Source of the DNA: Staphylococcus marylandisciuri
Lineage (GTDB): Bacteria > Bacillota > Bacilli > Staphylococcales > Staphylococcaceae
NCBI RefSeq assembly: GCF_025519785.1
Contig: NZ_JAOPKZ010000005.1
Span: 1-64,000, forward strand
Length of the DNA stretch: 64,000 bases
Direction: 5' to 3'
Shown here: positions 55,563 through 64,000 of the stretch, in pieces
Layout: every line of letters begins with the position of its first letter
How positions within the stretch are numbered: position 1 is the stretch's first letter
Program-made: the position numbers and the translations under genes
Notes under the pieces: model-generated
The model's database searches: none
Told to the model about the DNA's origin: nothing
What the model saw: only the letters and a program-made list of their open reading frames with translations

Positions 55563-57341
55563 ATGGAAGCAACATTAGCGCACTATTTTGGCTATCATGA
55601 CTTTAGACCTGGTCAAAAGGAAATTATTACGAATGTGATTCAACACCGTAATACATTAGGTGTGTTGCCGACAGGTGGCGGTAAGTCGTTATGTTATCAA
55701 GTACCTGGTTTAATGTTATCCGGGACTACAATTGTCATCAGTCCGCTCATCTCGCTGATGAAAGATCAAGTGGATCAATTAAACGCGATGGGGATCAAAG
55801 CGCTTTATCTCAACAGTAGTATGAGTAATGCTGAACAAAAGCAAGTAGAAGATCAGTTGAAACATGATACAGTAGACTTCTTATATATTGCTCCTGAACG
55901 TTTTAATAATCCTCGATTCATGCGTTTGATCTTACAACTGACGATCCCAGTGATAGCTTTTGATGAAGCGCACTGTATCTCTAAATGGGGGCATGACTTT
56001 CGGCCGAGCTATCAGGAGGTTATCACTAAAGTATTGCAACTACCTCAAGATTTTACCATCGTAGCGTTAACTGCCACTGCAACTACTGAAGTGCAAAGAG
56101 ATATCGTTAACAGACTCAATATTCATCAGCAACATATAATCAAGACGAGTCCTAAACGCGATAATCTCATCTTCAAAGTAAACCCTACTTATCAGCGTCA
56201 ACAGTTTGTAGTAAAGTACTGTCGGGAGCATCGAGAACAAGCAGGTATCATTTATTGTTCTACACGAAAGCAAGTAGAAGAGCTCCACGACCTGCTAGGC
56301 GATGTAAATATAAAGAGTGCGATGTATCATGCTGGGTTATCCAATGAGGAACGAGATAAAGCTCAAAATGATTTCATCTATGATCACGTACAAGTCGTCG
56401 TTGCGACCAATGCCTTTGGGATGGGGATCGATAAGTCAAATGTACGCTTTGTTATTCATTACAATATGCCAGGCGATTTAGAATCATATTATCAAGAAGC
56501 CGGGAGAGCGGGGCGAGATGGTCTCAAGAGCGATTGTATATTGCTGTTTAGTGAACGAGATATGGGCTTACACAAATATTTTATTAACTCATCTCAAGCT
56601 GAAAGTGATTATAAAGATAAAATGGGCGAGAAATTAACTAAGATGATACACTATACCAAGACTAAAAAATGCCTTGAAGCTACGATCGTTCATTATTTTG
56701 AGCCTAATGAAAAGCTCAGCGAATGTGGTCACTGCAGTAATTGTAGCAACGATAATAAATCATATGACATGACTAAAGAAGCTATGATGATTGTCAGTTG
56801 TATTGTTCGTATGAAGCAACAAGAGAATTATAATGTAGTTATTCAAGTGCTGCGTGGTGAGCGTACGGACTATATTACGCGGTGTGAGTACAGCAAGTTA
56901 TCTACACATGGTTTGATGAAGGAATATACGACAGCTGAACTCAATCACTTAATAGATGAGCTGCGTTTCAAAGGGTACCTCAATGAACAAGATGGTATTC
57001 TCATATGTGATGCGTCTGCTATTCAGTTGTTAAATGGAGATCGACAGGTGGTTACTACGCCGTTCAAACACAAGACAACGGAAACTGTCTTAATTAACAC
57101 CGTAGAAGGGGTTGACCACGTATTATTCAGTAAATTAGTTAAGGTGCGTCAGCGTCTGAGCGAAAAATTAAAAATAGCACCTACCAGTGTTTTTAACGAT
57201 GCCACGTTAGAAGAATTTGCGAAACGTAAACCTCAATCGAAACAAGAAATGATAGCTATTGATGGTGTCGGAAGTTATAAATTAAAGCATTATTGTCCAA
57301 AGTTTATAGAATCGATTCAAGACTATAAATCAAATGTGTGA
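55563..57341 (+). CDS. recQ: RecQ-type ATP-dependent DNA helicase
   Basis: A 592-residue 3'-5' helicase: Walker A PTGGGKSLCYQ, DEAHC box, QEAGRAGRDG motif VI, a zinc-binding RQC region (ECGHCSNC) and a C-terminal HRDC domain (about 515-590). Works on recombination intermediates. In an operon with the ABC-F gene. Confidence 0.94.
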   Translation: MEATLAHYFGYHDFRPGQKEIITNVIQHRNTLGVLPTGGGKSLCYQVPGLMLSGTTIVISPLISLMKDQVDQLNAMGIKALYLNSSMSNAEQKQVEDQLKHDTVDFLYIAPERFNNPRFMRLILQLTIPVIAFDEAHCISKWGHDFRPSYQEVITKVLQLPQDFTIVALTATATTEVQRDIVNRLNIHQQHIIKTSPKRDNLIFKVNPTYQRQQFVVKYCREHREQAGIIYCSTRKQVEELHDLLGDVNIKSAMYHAGLSNEERDKAQNDFIYDHVQVVVATNAFGMGIDKSNVRFVIHYNMPGDLESYYQEAGRAGRDGLKSDCILLFSERDMGLHKYFINSSQAESDYKDKMGEKLTKMIHYTKTKKCLEATIVHYFEPNEKLSECGHCSNCSNDNKSYDMTKEAMMIVSCIVRMKQQENYNVVIQVLRGERTDYITRCEYSKLSTHGLMKEYTTAELNHLIDELRFKGYLNEQDGILICDASAIQLLNGDRQVVTTPFKHKTTETVLINTVEGVDHVLFSKLVKVRQRLSEKLKIAPTSVFNDATLEEFAKRKPQSKQEMIAIDGVGSYKLKHYCPKFIESIQDYKSNV

Positions 57342-57852
57342 ACTTAGGGCGCCAAGGTCTATAATCTTCACATCACAACTGTTTTAGTGATGTAAGTGAA
57401 TGATCTAACCATTAGCTGACTCAATTCTAACTGTAGAAGAGATGGTGGTTCTGTCCTATTCTCATGTTCAAGAGATTGGGTCAGCGTCGATACATTCGGC
57501 TACAATACAATATTGGCAGTTCAGGCAATGTTTGTCGGAGCGAAACATCGAAATCTAAGTACAAAGGAGATTTCTGTTTCGCTCCTTATTAGTTTAGAAG
57601 ATGTTCTCAGGCAAGTAGGCTGAGGTAGACTAGCTGAAACTGTACGCTTACATAGTAGTTTATTTGTAGACTGCATTGAAGAGATAATTTTTTAACCTAT
57701 GTTATTGTTTGAGACTTTCTTTGCAACTATGAGGCTATTAATTAAAATAATTTTTGATATTAACTTTAAATCCTTTTAAAAAGGGAATGGATATACATGA
57801 AATTATCAAATTGATTGATCAAGGGTCAATATAGAGAAATAAGGGTGATAAA
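57342..57852. other. Gap with a diverged family A hairpin
   Basis: A hairpin at 57537-57585 (GGAGCGAAACATCGAAATC / GATTTCTGTTTCGCTCC) is a diverged family A stem followed by TTATTAG. CATCAC and GTGATG around 57375-57395 form another small stem after recQ. No ORF seen. Confidence 0.65.
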
Positions 57853-58824
57853 TTGATTGAATTCAAGAATGTGACTAAACGATACGGCGATAAGGTAGCA
57901 GTGGATGATGTGAGCTTTAATATTAAAGAAGGGGAGTTCTTTGTATTAATAGGACCATCTGGCTGTGGAAAGACGACGACACTTAAAATGATGAATCGTC
58001 TTATTCCGTTGAGTGGAGGCTATATTTATTTTAATAATAAACCGATAAGTGACTATCCTATATACGAAATGCGGTGGGATATCGGTTACGTATTACAGCA
58101 AATTGCATTGTTTCCACATATGACTGTAAGGGATAATATAGCGCAAGTCCCGCAGATGAAGAAGTGGAATGAAAGTGATATTGATGAGCGCGTTGATGAC
58201 TTACTCAGTATGATCAATATGGATCCTGAGCATTTTAAATATAGGAAACCAGATGAATTATCAGGAGGGCAGCGTCAACGTATTGGCGTCATACGTGCCT
58301 TAGCAGCAGATCCTCCAGTTATCTTAATGGATGAACCCTTTAGTGCACTCGATCCTATTAGTAGAGAAAAACTACAAGAGGATTTGATTGAATTACAAGC
58401 TAAGATTAAGAAAACGATCGTCTTTGTTACACATGATATAACTGAAGCGGTCAAATTAGGGGATCGAATTTGCTTGTTAAATGAAGGGCATATCGAACAA
58501 ATTGGTCGGCCACAAGAACTGATTCAACATCCAAAAAATGATTTTGTGAAACAATTTATGGGGGACCAGATTGAACAGTATGAGACAGCTAAGTTAAATC
58601 ATCTAAGTCAGTACGGCAAAGAGATATCGGCCGATGTTATCGAGCAAAGGGGCCTGTCAATATTTGATAGTGAGGACACGGTAGAGCAAGTGTACGCCGC
58701 ATTAGCGGAAGACGATGCGGTTGCTGTGAAAGATGAGCGTTCACATCAATATTTAGAACTATCTCGCGCAGCTATATTTAATTATCTATCACAAACCCGT
58801 GAACGAGTAGGTGAAAAGGTATGA
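57853..58824 (+). CDS. egtV: ABC transporter ATPase with CBS domains (EgtV/OpuCA-like)
   Basis: A 323-residue osmoprotectant-type ATPase: Walker A GPSGCGKTT (35-43), signature LSGGQRQR, Walker B VILMDEPFSALD and a C-terminal CBS-like region (about 240-320). TTG 57853 follows AAGGGTGA. It overlaps the fused permease gene by four bases. OpuCA-type proteins serve glycine betaine or choline uptake; the next gene is a permease fused to a binding protein, the arrangement of the ergothioneine importer EgtUV. Confidence 0.82.
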   Translation: MIEFKNVTKRYGDKVAVDDVSFNIKEGEFFVLIGPSGCGKTTTLKMMNRLIPLSGGYIYFNNKPISDYPIYEMRWDIGYVLQQIALFPHMTVRDNIAQVPQMKKWNESDIDERVDDLLSMINMDPEHFKYRKPDELSGGQRQRIGVIRALAADPPVILMDEPFSALDPISREKLQEDLIELQAKIKKTIVFVTHDITEAVKLGDRICLLNEGHIEQIGRPQELIQHPKNDFVKQFMGDQIEQYETAKLNHLSQYGKEISADVIEQRGLSIFDSEDTVEQVYAALAEDDAVAVKDERSHQYLELSRAAIFNYLSQTRERVGEKV

Positions 58825-60335
58825 ATGAATTGTTGCAGACATTATCAGAGCGTAAAAGTCAATTGCTATCAACCATACTTGAACATATCCAAATTTCATT
58901 TATTGCTTTACTCATCGCTGCTCTGATCGGTGTGCCGTTAGGGATATTATTAACGAAGACGAAACGCTTATCTGAGATAGTGATGAATATTGCGGCTGTG
59001 TTACAAACAATACCTTCTCTTGCTTTGTTAGGACTAATGATTCCGCTTTTCGGGATCGGTAAAGTACCAGCAATCATCGCGTTAGTGGTGTATGCATTAT
59101 TGCCTATCTTACGCAATACATATACTGGTATTCAGGAAGTCGATCAATCATTAGTGGAAGCGGCTAAAGGTATCGGTATGAAACCGTGGCGACGTCTTCG
59201 CAAAGTTGAATTACCTATCGCTATGCCCGTAATTATGGCAGGGATACGTACAGCAATGGTTCTCATTATTGGAACAGCAACCTTAGCTGCTTTAATTGGT
59301 GCAGGCGGGTTAGGAGATATCATTCTCTTAGGTATTGACCGAAATGATTCAGCACTCATATTAATTGGTGCTATTCCTGCAGCGCTGTTAGCTATCATCT
59401 TTGATTTGATTTTAAGATTTATGGAGAAATTGTCTTATAAGAAATTAATTATTTCTCTTTCAGCGATTGTACTGGCGCTGCTTATCGCCATTCTCGCGCC
59501 GCAGTTTGCAAGTAAAGGAGAACATATTACGATAGCTGGGAAGCTCGGTTCAGAACCATCCATTATTAATAATATGTATAAAATACTGATCGAAGAGGAG
59601 ACAGACGATACTGTGGAAGTTAAAGATGGCATGGGTAAAACCTCATTTCTATTTAACGCTTTAAAATCAGATAATATCGATGGCTACTTAGAATTTACTG
59701 GGACAGTATTAGGAGAGCTTACGAAAGAAGATTTAAAATCCAAGGAAGAACCTAAAGTTTATAATCAAGCGAAACAGAGTTTACAACGAAAATATAAAAT
59801 GACTATGCTAGAGCCGATGAAATATAATAATACCTATGCTTTAGCAGTCAAAAAAGATTTTGCTAAGAAGTATAATATTCAAACTATAGGAGATTTAGAA
59901 AAAGTAAAAGATAAGATTAAACCTGGCTTCACACTTGAGTTTAACGATCGTAGCGATGGTTACCCAGCTGTTAAAAAAGCCTATGATTTACACCTTAATC
60001 AAGTGAAAACGATGGAACCTAAATTACGTTACCAAGCACTAGATAAAGGAGATATTAATTTAATTGATGCGTACTCTACCGATGCGGAATTAAAGCAATA
60101 TCATATGGTAGTTCTAAAAGATGATAAACATGTCTTCCCACCTTATCAAGGTGCGCCGATGTTCAAAGAGAAGTTTATCAAAGAACATCCAGAAATTAAG
60201 AAACCTTTAAATAAACTTGGTGGCAAGATTTCGGACGAAGAAATGCAAGAAATGAATTATCAGGTGACAGCTAAGAAGAAAGATCCATATGATGTAGCTA
60301 AGCATTATTTAAAGACACATCATCTTATTGACTAA
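58821..60335 (+). CDS. egtU: Fused permease and substrate-binding protein (EgtU/OpuCB-CC-like)
   Basis: A 504-residue fusion: a membrane domain (about 1-225, six helices, EAAKGIGMKPWRRLRKVELP coupling helix) followed by a helix and an OpuAC-type binding domain (about 232-504, HITIAGKLGSEPSIINNMYKIL). Gene order ATPase-fusion and the neighbourhood of recQ match the EgtUV transporter for ergothioneine. A betaine/choline uptake role is the alternative. The substrate cannot be told from sequence by eye. Confidence 0.82.
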   Translation: MNELLQTLSERKSQLLSTILEHIQISFIALLIAALIGVPLGILLTKTKRLSEIVMNIAAVLQTIPSLALLGLMIPLFGIGKVPAIIALVVYALLPILRNTYTGIQEVDQSLVEAAKGIGMKPWRRLRKVELPIAMPVIMAGIRTAMVLIIGTATLAALIGAGGLGDIILLGIDRNDSALILIGAIPAALLAIIFDLILRFMEKLSYKKLIISLSAIVLALLIAILAPQFASKGEHITIAGKLGSEPSIINNMYKILIEEETDDTVEVKDGMGKTSFLFNALKSDNIDGYLEFTGTVLGELTKEDLKSKEEPKVYNQAKQSLQRKYKMTMLEPMKYNNTYALAVKKDFAKKYNIQTIGDLEKVKDKIKPGFTLEFNDRSDGYPAVKKAYDLHLNQVKTMEPKLRYQALDKGDINLIDAYSTDAELKQYHMVVLKDDKHVFPPYQGAPMFKEKFIKEHPEIKKPLNKLGGKISDEEMQEMNYQVTAKKKDPYDVAKHYLKTHHLID

Positions 60336-61041
60336 ACGTATCTTAAGTTGAAGGTGCTTATCTTATTGTGGCAATGGTTTATAAATTTCAGTATATTTTG
60401 CTGTTAGTTAAGAGATTAGAAAAAACTTAAACCTGTTCAGACATCGACAACGATGTAACCTTACAGTATTTGTCTTAAATAGAACTGAGCTACTAAATTC
60501 GCTATTAAATTATTTTTTGGGGAACGAGAGGCTGGGACATAAAGGTCTTTGACTAGAGAGAAAGAGGCTGGGACATAATGTAATGTCTCAACCTCTTTCG
60601 GCATCTTTGCCGGGGCGGGACTACGAAATCTTTTTATTCCAATTAGATTTCTGTCCCGCTCCCTCTTCCACATCTCGGCAGTAGATGACTGATTTGAAAA
60701 CGCGCTTGTATCAAGCTTTTTTCAATTCTAGTCATCCTTGCCGGGGCGGGACTACGAAATCTTTTTATTCCAATTAGATTTCTGTCGCGCTCCCATTGGC
60801 CTTGCTCTTTTTTTATGCTCATTACGTAGAGAAAGTAGGGGGCGAATGTAATTGATATGCTAGAACCAATCTTTAGTAGTATATTCAATAGGTATACCTC
60901 TTTAAACCACATAGACAATGGTATAGCCTTATCAAAGATAAAATTTATGAAACAAAACCAAGAAAATAGTTACTTGGTAAAGTCAATGGTGGTAAAATAA
61001 AAGTAAATTTAAACAACGAGAAGTAAAATAAACATTAAAAA
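60336..61041. repeat. Inverted family A repeats between egtU and the CRISPR array
   Basis: From 60528 to about 60796: a tail hairpin (GAGGCTGGGACATAATG-type), a reverse unit ending CCCGCTCCC near 60663, and a second ending GCGCTCCC near 60794, in which one arm has lost pairing. 60797-61041 holds no ORF and should include the CRISPR leader. Confidence 0.8.
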
Positions 61042-61472
61042 GTTCTAATACTCTGTAATTTTAGGTATGAGGTATACGGTTAGCTACTGAATCGTCTAGT
61101 GCTTCTTGTTTTAGTACTCTGTAATTTTAGGTATGATGTATACTATGCGGACGATTGCTAGGCTATCTGTCTGTTTTAGTACTCTGTAATTTTAGGTATG
61201 AGGTATACCTAATAACATTTTACTTTGAGCGTCGGTTAGTTTTAGTACTCTGTAATTTTAGGTATAAGGTATACTCATTAGGTATTAAAGGTATTAGCGA
61301 CAGAGTTTTAGTACTCTGTAATTTTAGGTATGAGTTATACAGCAATTCTGTAATCCAAAGATTAAGAAGTGTTTTAGTACTCTGTAATTTTAAGTATGAG
61401 GTATACCTTGCCGTGCGCCAGCATTACCGCCTGATTGTTTTAGTACTCTGTAATTTTAGGTATGAGGTATAC
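61042..61472 (+). CRISPR. CRISPR array, 7 repeats and 6 spacers, no cas genes in window
   Basis: 36-nt repeats start at 61042, 61108, 61173, 61239, 61305, 61371 and 61437. The consensus begins GTTTTAGTACTCTG and ends GGTATGAGGTATAC. Spacers are 30, 29, 30, 30, 30 and 30 nt. Five of seven repeats have changes (two in the first, one each in numbers 2, 4, 5 and 6); numbers 3 and 7 match the consensus. The repeat looks like that of the S. aureus Cas9 (type II-A) arrays. The plus-strand reading of the repeats as protein is an artefact. Confidence 0.95.
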
Positions 61473-61498
61473 CAATGGACATGCACTATACCATTGGT
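61471..61498. repeat. 8-bp inverted repeat after the last CRISPR repeat
   Basis: ACCAATGG, 12 bases, CCATTGGT: perfect arms, the first sharing its AC with the end of the last repeat. It lies 20 bases before the start of the 66-residue gene and could be an operator or a 3' hairpin of the array transcript. Confidence 0.6.
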
Positions 61499-61518
61499 TA
61501 AGAAAGGGTGATTTAGAT

Positions 61519-61719
61519 ATGAGTTTTAAACTATGGGAATTTGAATACAAACAAGTGGAAATGCGTTTAGACAACGGTAAAATATTAAAAGGTACAGCTT
61601 TTGACTTTGATGACAAAGAAGATAATGATAGTGGTTATGACTCTATTTCAATTAAAACAGCTGGTGGTACATTTGATATAGATGAGAATAGAATAGTTAG
61701 TATTAAAGAAATTAAGTAG
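61519..61719 (+). CDS. Small Sm-like protein, 66 residues
   Basis: A 66-residue acidic protein beginning MSFKLWEFEYKQVEMRLDNG. The pattern of short strands around NGKILKGTAFDF, DSISIKT and ENRIVSIKEI suggests an Sm/Lsm-like or similar small beta-barrel. ATG 61519 follows AAGGGTGA; readings further upstream enter the CRISPR repeat. It follows the array directly. Function unknown. Confidence 0.7.
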   Translation: MSFKLWEFEYKQVEMRLDNGKILKGTAFDFDDKEDNDSGYDSISIKTAGGTFDIDENRIVSIKEIK

Positions 61720-61796
61720 TTCACTCACTCAACTTAATGGCGTTAAAAAGATCTATTTTATGACAACATTCTTCGTCGAAAAGGGGCTAAAAAGTA

Positions 61797-61845
61797 ACAC
61801 CTCATTTTTACTGTATAAATCAGTTGAATGAGGTGCTTTTCATTT
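61797..61845 (+). terminator. Terminator after the Sm-like gene
   Basis: CACCTCATT (about 61799-61807) pairs with GAATGAGGTG (61828-61837), then CTTTT. Confidence 0.75.
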
Positions 61846-61867
61846 GAGTTAGGGATTATGTCCCAGC

Positions 61868-62002
61868 TCTTTTCAGCATCTTGGCAGTAGATGACTGATT
61901 TAAAAATGCGCTTGTATCGAGCTTTTTTCAATTCTAGTCATCCTTGCCGGGGCGGGACTACGAAATCTTTTTATTCCAATTAGATTTCTGTCCCGCTCCC
62001 GT
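61868..62002 (-). repeat. Family A repeat, inverted
   Basis: A reverse unit from TTTCAGCATCTTGGCAGTAG to CCCGCTCCC (ends about 62000), upstream of hisC. Confidence 0.88.
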
Positions 62003-62198
62003 TTTTATTTAATATACCAATGTATTAAGACAAGTTAACTTGGTAAGTGTTAAAAATGATGATGACGCTATCGTACTTTTTGATATTTCAGCATTCTAGT
62101 AGAGAATTTAAAGTTAGAGTGATTGATTTTAAAATTGGAGTAGGTATATAATGGTAAATGAGTTTTGAAATTTCTGAAATTTAAAGGGGGACCTTCCG

Positions 62199-63260
62199 AT
62201 GAAAGAACAAATTAAACAACTTTCTGCTTACCAACCTGGTTTATCACCACAGGAGTTAAAAAAGAAATATGGTATCGAAGGAAAGTTGTATAAATTAGCT
62301 TCAAACGAAAATTTATATGGACCTTCACCTGCCGTGAAAGAGGCAATTGTGAATCACTTAGATGAACTTTATTATTATCCAGAGACGGGTTCTCCTACGC
62401 TAAGAGAAACGATTAGTGCGGATTTAAATATTGATCCATCGCGTATTTTATTTGGTGCTGGTTTAGATGAAGTCATATTGATGATTTCACGTGCAGTATT
62501 AACGCCTGGTGATAAAATTGTTACTAGTGAAATGACTTTTGGGCAGTACAATCACAATGCAATTGTAGAAAGTGCTGAAGTTGTTCAAGTACCTATGAAC
62601 GAGGGTCACTTTGACTTAGATGGTTTGAAGAATGCTATCGATGAGAAGACTAAATTGATCTGGTTGTGTAATCCTAACAATCCAACTGGGACTTACTTTA
62701 CTCACACTGAATTACGTGATTTCTTAAATAGTGTACCTACTCAAATTCCAGTCATTATAGATGAAGCTTATTATGAGTTTGTCACTGCATCTGATTTTCC
62801 AGATACGTTAACGCTTCAGAAGGAATTCCCTAATGCTTTCTTACTACGTACATTTTCGAAAGCTTACGGTCTAGCAGGTATGCGTGTAGGTTATATCATA
62901 GCTGCTGAGGAGGCGATAGAAGCATTCAATATCATAAGACCTCCTTTCAACGTAGGACGTTTATCTGAGTACGCAGCAGTAGCAGCTTATTCGGACAAAG
63001 AGTACATTAAACAAATTCGAGAACGAAATGCGATTGAAAGAGAAAAGTTCTATTCTATACCAGAGAAGAAGTATATTTATCCAAGTGAAACTAACTTTGT
63101 GTATGTCACTGCTTCACGTCCTCATGATTTATATCAAGAGTTGCTGAAAGTCGGATGTATTACACGTGAATTTCCTAATGGGGTGCGTATTACACTAGGA
63201 TTCCCTGAACAGAATGATAAGATGATAGAAGTATTACAGCGCTTTAATTTTGAAGAATAA
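62199..63260 (+). CDS. hisC: Histidinol-phosphate aminotransferase HisC
   Basis: A 353-residue class I/II PLP aminotransferase. The PLP lysine is K221 in [24 protein letters not shown] and IIDEAYYEF are also present. Catalyses the transamination of imidazole acetol-phosphate in histidine synthesis. No other his genes are in the window, so it may also act on aromatic amino acids. The AAGGGGG site precedes ATG. Confidence 0.94.
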   Translation: MKEQIKQLSAYQPGLSPQELKKKYGIEGKLYKLASNENLYGPSPAVKEAIVNHLDELYYYPETGSPTLRETISADLNIDPSRILFGAGLDEVILMISRAVLTPGDKIVTSEMTFGQYNHNAIVESAEVVQVPMNEGHFDLDGLKNAIDEKTKLIWLCNPNNPTGTYFTHTELRDFLNSVPTQIPVIIDEAYYEFVTASDFPDTLTLQKEFPNAFLLRTFSKAYGLAGMRVGYIIAAEEAIEAFNIIRPPFNVGRLSEYAAVAAYSDKEYIKQIRERNAIEREKFYSIPEKKYIYPSETNFVYVTASRPHDLYQELLKVGCITREFPNGVRITLGFPEQNDKMIEVLQRFNFEE

Positions 63261-63307
63261 TTCATCAAGTGAGTAGAGGGGGTAAAAGTGTTGAGTGTCT
63301 GAGCACG

Positions 63308-64000
63308 GGGCCCCAACAAAGAGAAACTGGTACATAATGTAATGTCTCAGCATCTTTCAGCATTTTGGCAGTAGATGACTGATTTGAAAATGCGCTTGTA
63401 TCAAGCTTTTTTCAATTCTAGTCATCCTTGCCGGGGCGGGACAACGAAATCTTTTTATTCAAATTAGATTTCTGTCCCGCTCCCAACAAGCACAGCGCGT
63501 TGGGGAGGCCCTATAAAAGCGAAGCCGAAGAGGCTGGGACATAAAGGTCTTTGACTAGAGAGAAAAAGAGGCTGGGGCATAATGTAATGTCTCAGCATCT
63601 TTCAGCATTTTGGCAGTAGATGACTGATTTGAAAATGCGCTTGTATCAAGCTTTTTTCAATTCTAGTCATCCTTGCCGGGGCGGGACTACGAAATCTTTT
63701 TATTCAAATAGATTTCTGTCCCGCTCCCTTCAACATCTCGGCAGTAGATGACTGATTTGAAAACGCGCTTGTATCAAGCTTTTTTCAATTCTAGTCATCT
63801 TTGCCGGGGCGGGACTACGAAATCTTTTTTATTTAAATTAGATTTCTGTCCCGCTCCCTCTTTCAGCATCTTGGCAGTAGATGACTGATTTGAAAATGCG
63901 CTGTATCAAGCTTTTTTCAATTCTAGTCATCCTTGCCGGGGTGGGACTACGAAATCTTTTTTATTCAAATTTGATTTCTGCCCCGCTCCCTTTAGAGTCA
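63308..64000. repeat. STAR-like element split by a family A unit, then three inverted units
   Basis: GGGGCCCCAACAAAGAGAAACTGGT (63307-63331) breaks off into ACATAATGTAATGTCTCAGC and a reverse family A unit ending CCCGCTCCC near 63484, after which STAR-like sequence resumes (AACAAGCACAGCGCGTTGGGG). A tail and three more reverse units end near 63727, 63859 and 63990. Confidence 0.88.

Noticed and set aside
60890..60900. GGTATACCTC, possible anti-repeat of a tracrRNA
   Set aside because: Only ten bases match the reverse complement of the repeat and GGTATACC is palindromic; no tracr-like hairpins follow.
60461..60918. Minus-strand ORFs over repeats
   Set aside because: Family A repeat DNA with no initiation sites.
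61155..61511. Plus-strand ORF with a repeated VLVLCNFRYEVY-like motif
   Set aside because: It is the translation of the CRISPR repeats and spacers; no ribosome binding site and no independent coding signal.
1..64000. tRNA, rRNA, transposase or prophage genes
   Set aside because: None seen; all mobile-looking DNA in the window is short non-coding repeat.

Overview
This window is a stretch of Staphylococcus chromosome, probably from a coagulase-negative species. It is AT-rich, and nearly all genes have strong AGGAGG-type ribosome binding sites. From memory of S. aureus, the gene order follows the core pit / ssaA-like / rbf / sarX / yebC / uppP / mgrA / norA / fruRKA / nagA / mpfA / que / pab / ltaS / recQ / hisC region. 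Several proteins (NorA, MgrA, LtaS, FemA-like) are clear but diverged homologues of the S. aureus ones. The species cannot be fixed by eye.

Layout: 1-2.4 kb, a membrane-anchored esterase and a GNAT enzyme among repeats. 3.1-4.9 kb, phosphate regulator (DUF47) and Pit transporter. 5.2-7.2 kb, a LysM-CHAP cell-wall hydrolase with a WalR-type box, and a Bax-inhibitor-1 family membrane protein. 7.5-10.2 kb, biofilm regulators Rbf and SarX. 10.8-11.5 kb, YebC. 11.6-12.9 kb, an apparently empty stretch that holds small minus-strand ORFs with good ribosome binding sites, then stacked repeats. 13-18 kb, DUF402 protein, LysR regulator, MFS pumps, DUF456. 18-26 kb, acetyltransferases, a lipoprotein, a FemA-like enzyme, LOG and YqxD proteins, and UppP. 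26-34 kb, a CydDC-like ABC exporter, the global regulator MgrA and the NorA pump. 34-40.4 kb, the fructose operon fruR-fruK-fruA with a cre site, then nagA. 40.4-42 kb, the Mg2+ exporter mpfA behind an unusual leader. 43.5-45.6 kb, the queuosine operon queCDE behind a preQ1-I riboswitch. 45.7-48 kb, pabABC for folate. 48.2-49.9 kb, pxpBC (5-oxoproline). 50.7-60.3 kb, ltaS, a His/Asp-rich membrane protein, an ABC-F protein, a RecQ helicase and an EgtUV/OpuC-type transporter. 61-62 kb, a small CRISPR array with no cas genes and a 66-aa Sm-like protein. 62.2-63.3 kb, hisC, then repeats.

The intergenic spaces are packed with repeats. Family A is a roughly 130-bp unit beginning GGGAGCGGGACAG, made of two inverted repeats and an optional GAGGCTGGGACAT-type hairpin tail. 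It occurs dozens of times in both orientations and is sometimes nested inside STAR-like elements (family B, GGGGCCCCAAC). Smaller families C, D and E recur two to four times. Several isolated family A hairpins have changed both arms together, which suggests the fold is kept.

Most unusual features: the mpfA leader (two overlapping mini-ORFs plus a 13-bp stem), the cas-less CRISPR array whose repeat resembles that of S. aureus Cas9 systems, the preQ1 leader that ends in a family-A-like terminator, repeat insertions inside STAR elements, and the small ORFs near 12 kb.
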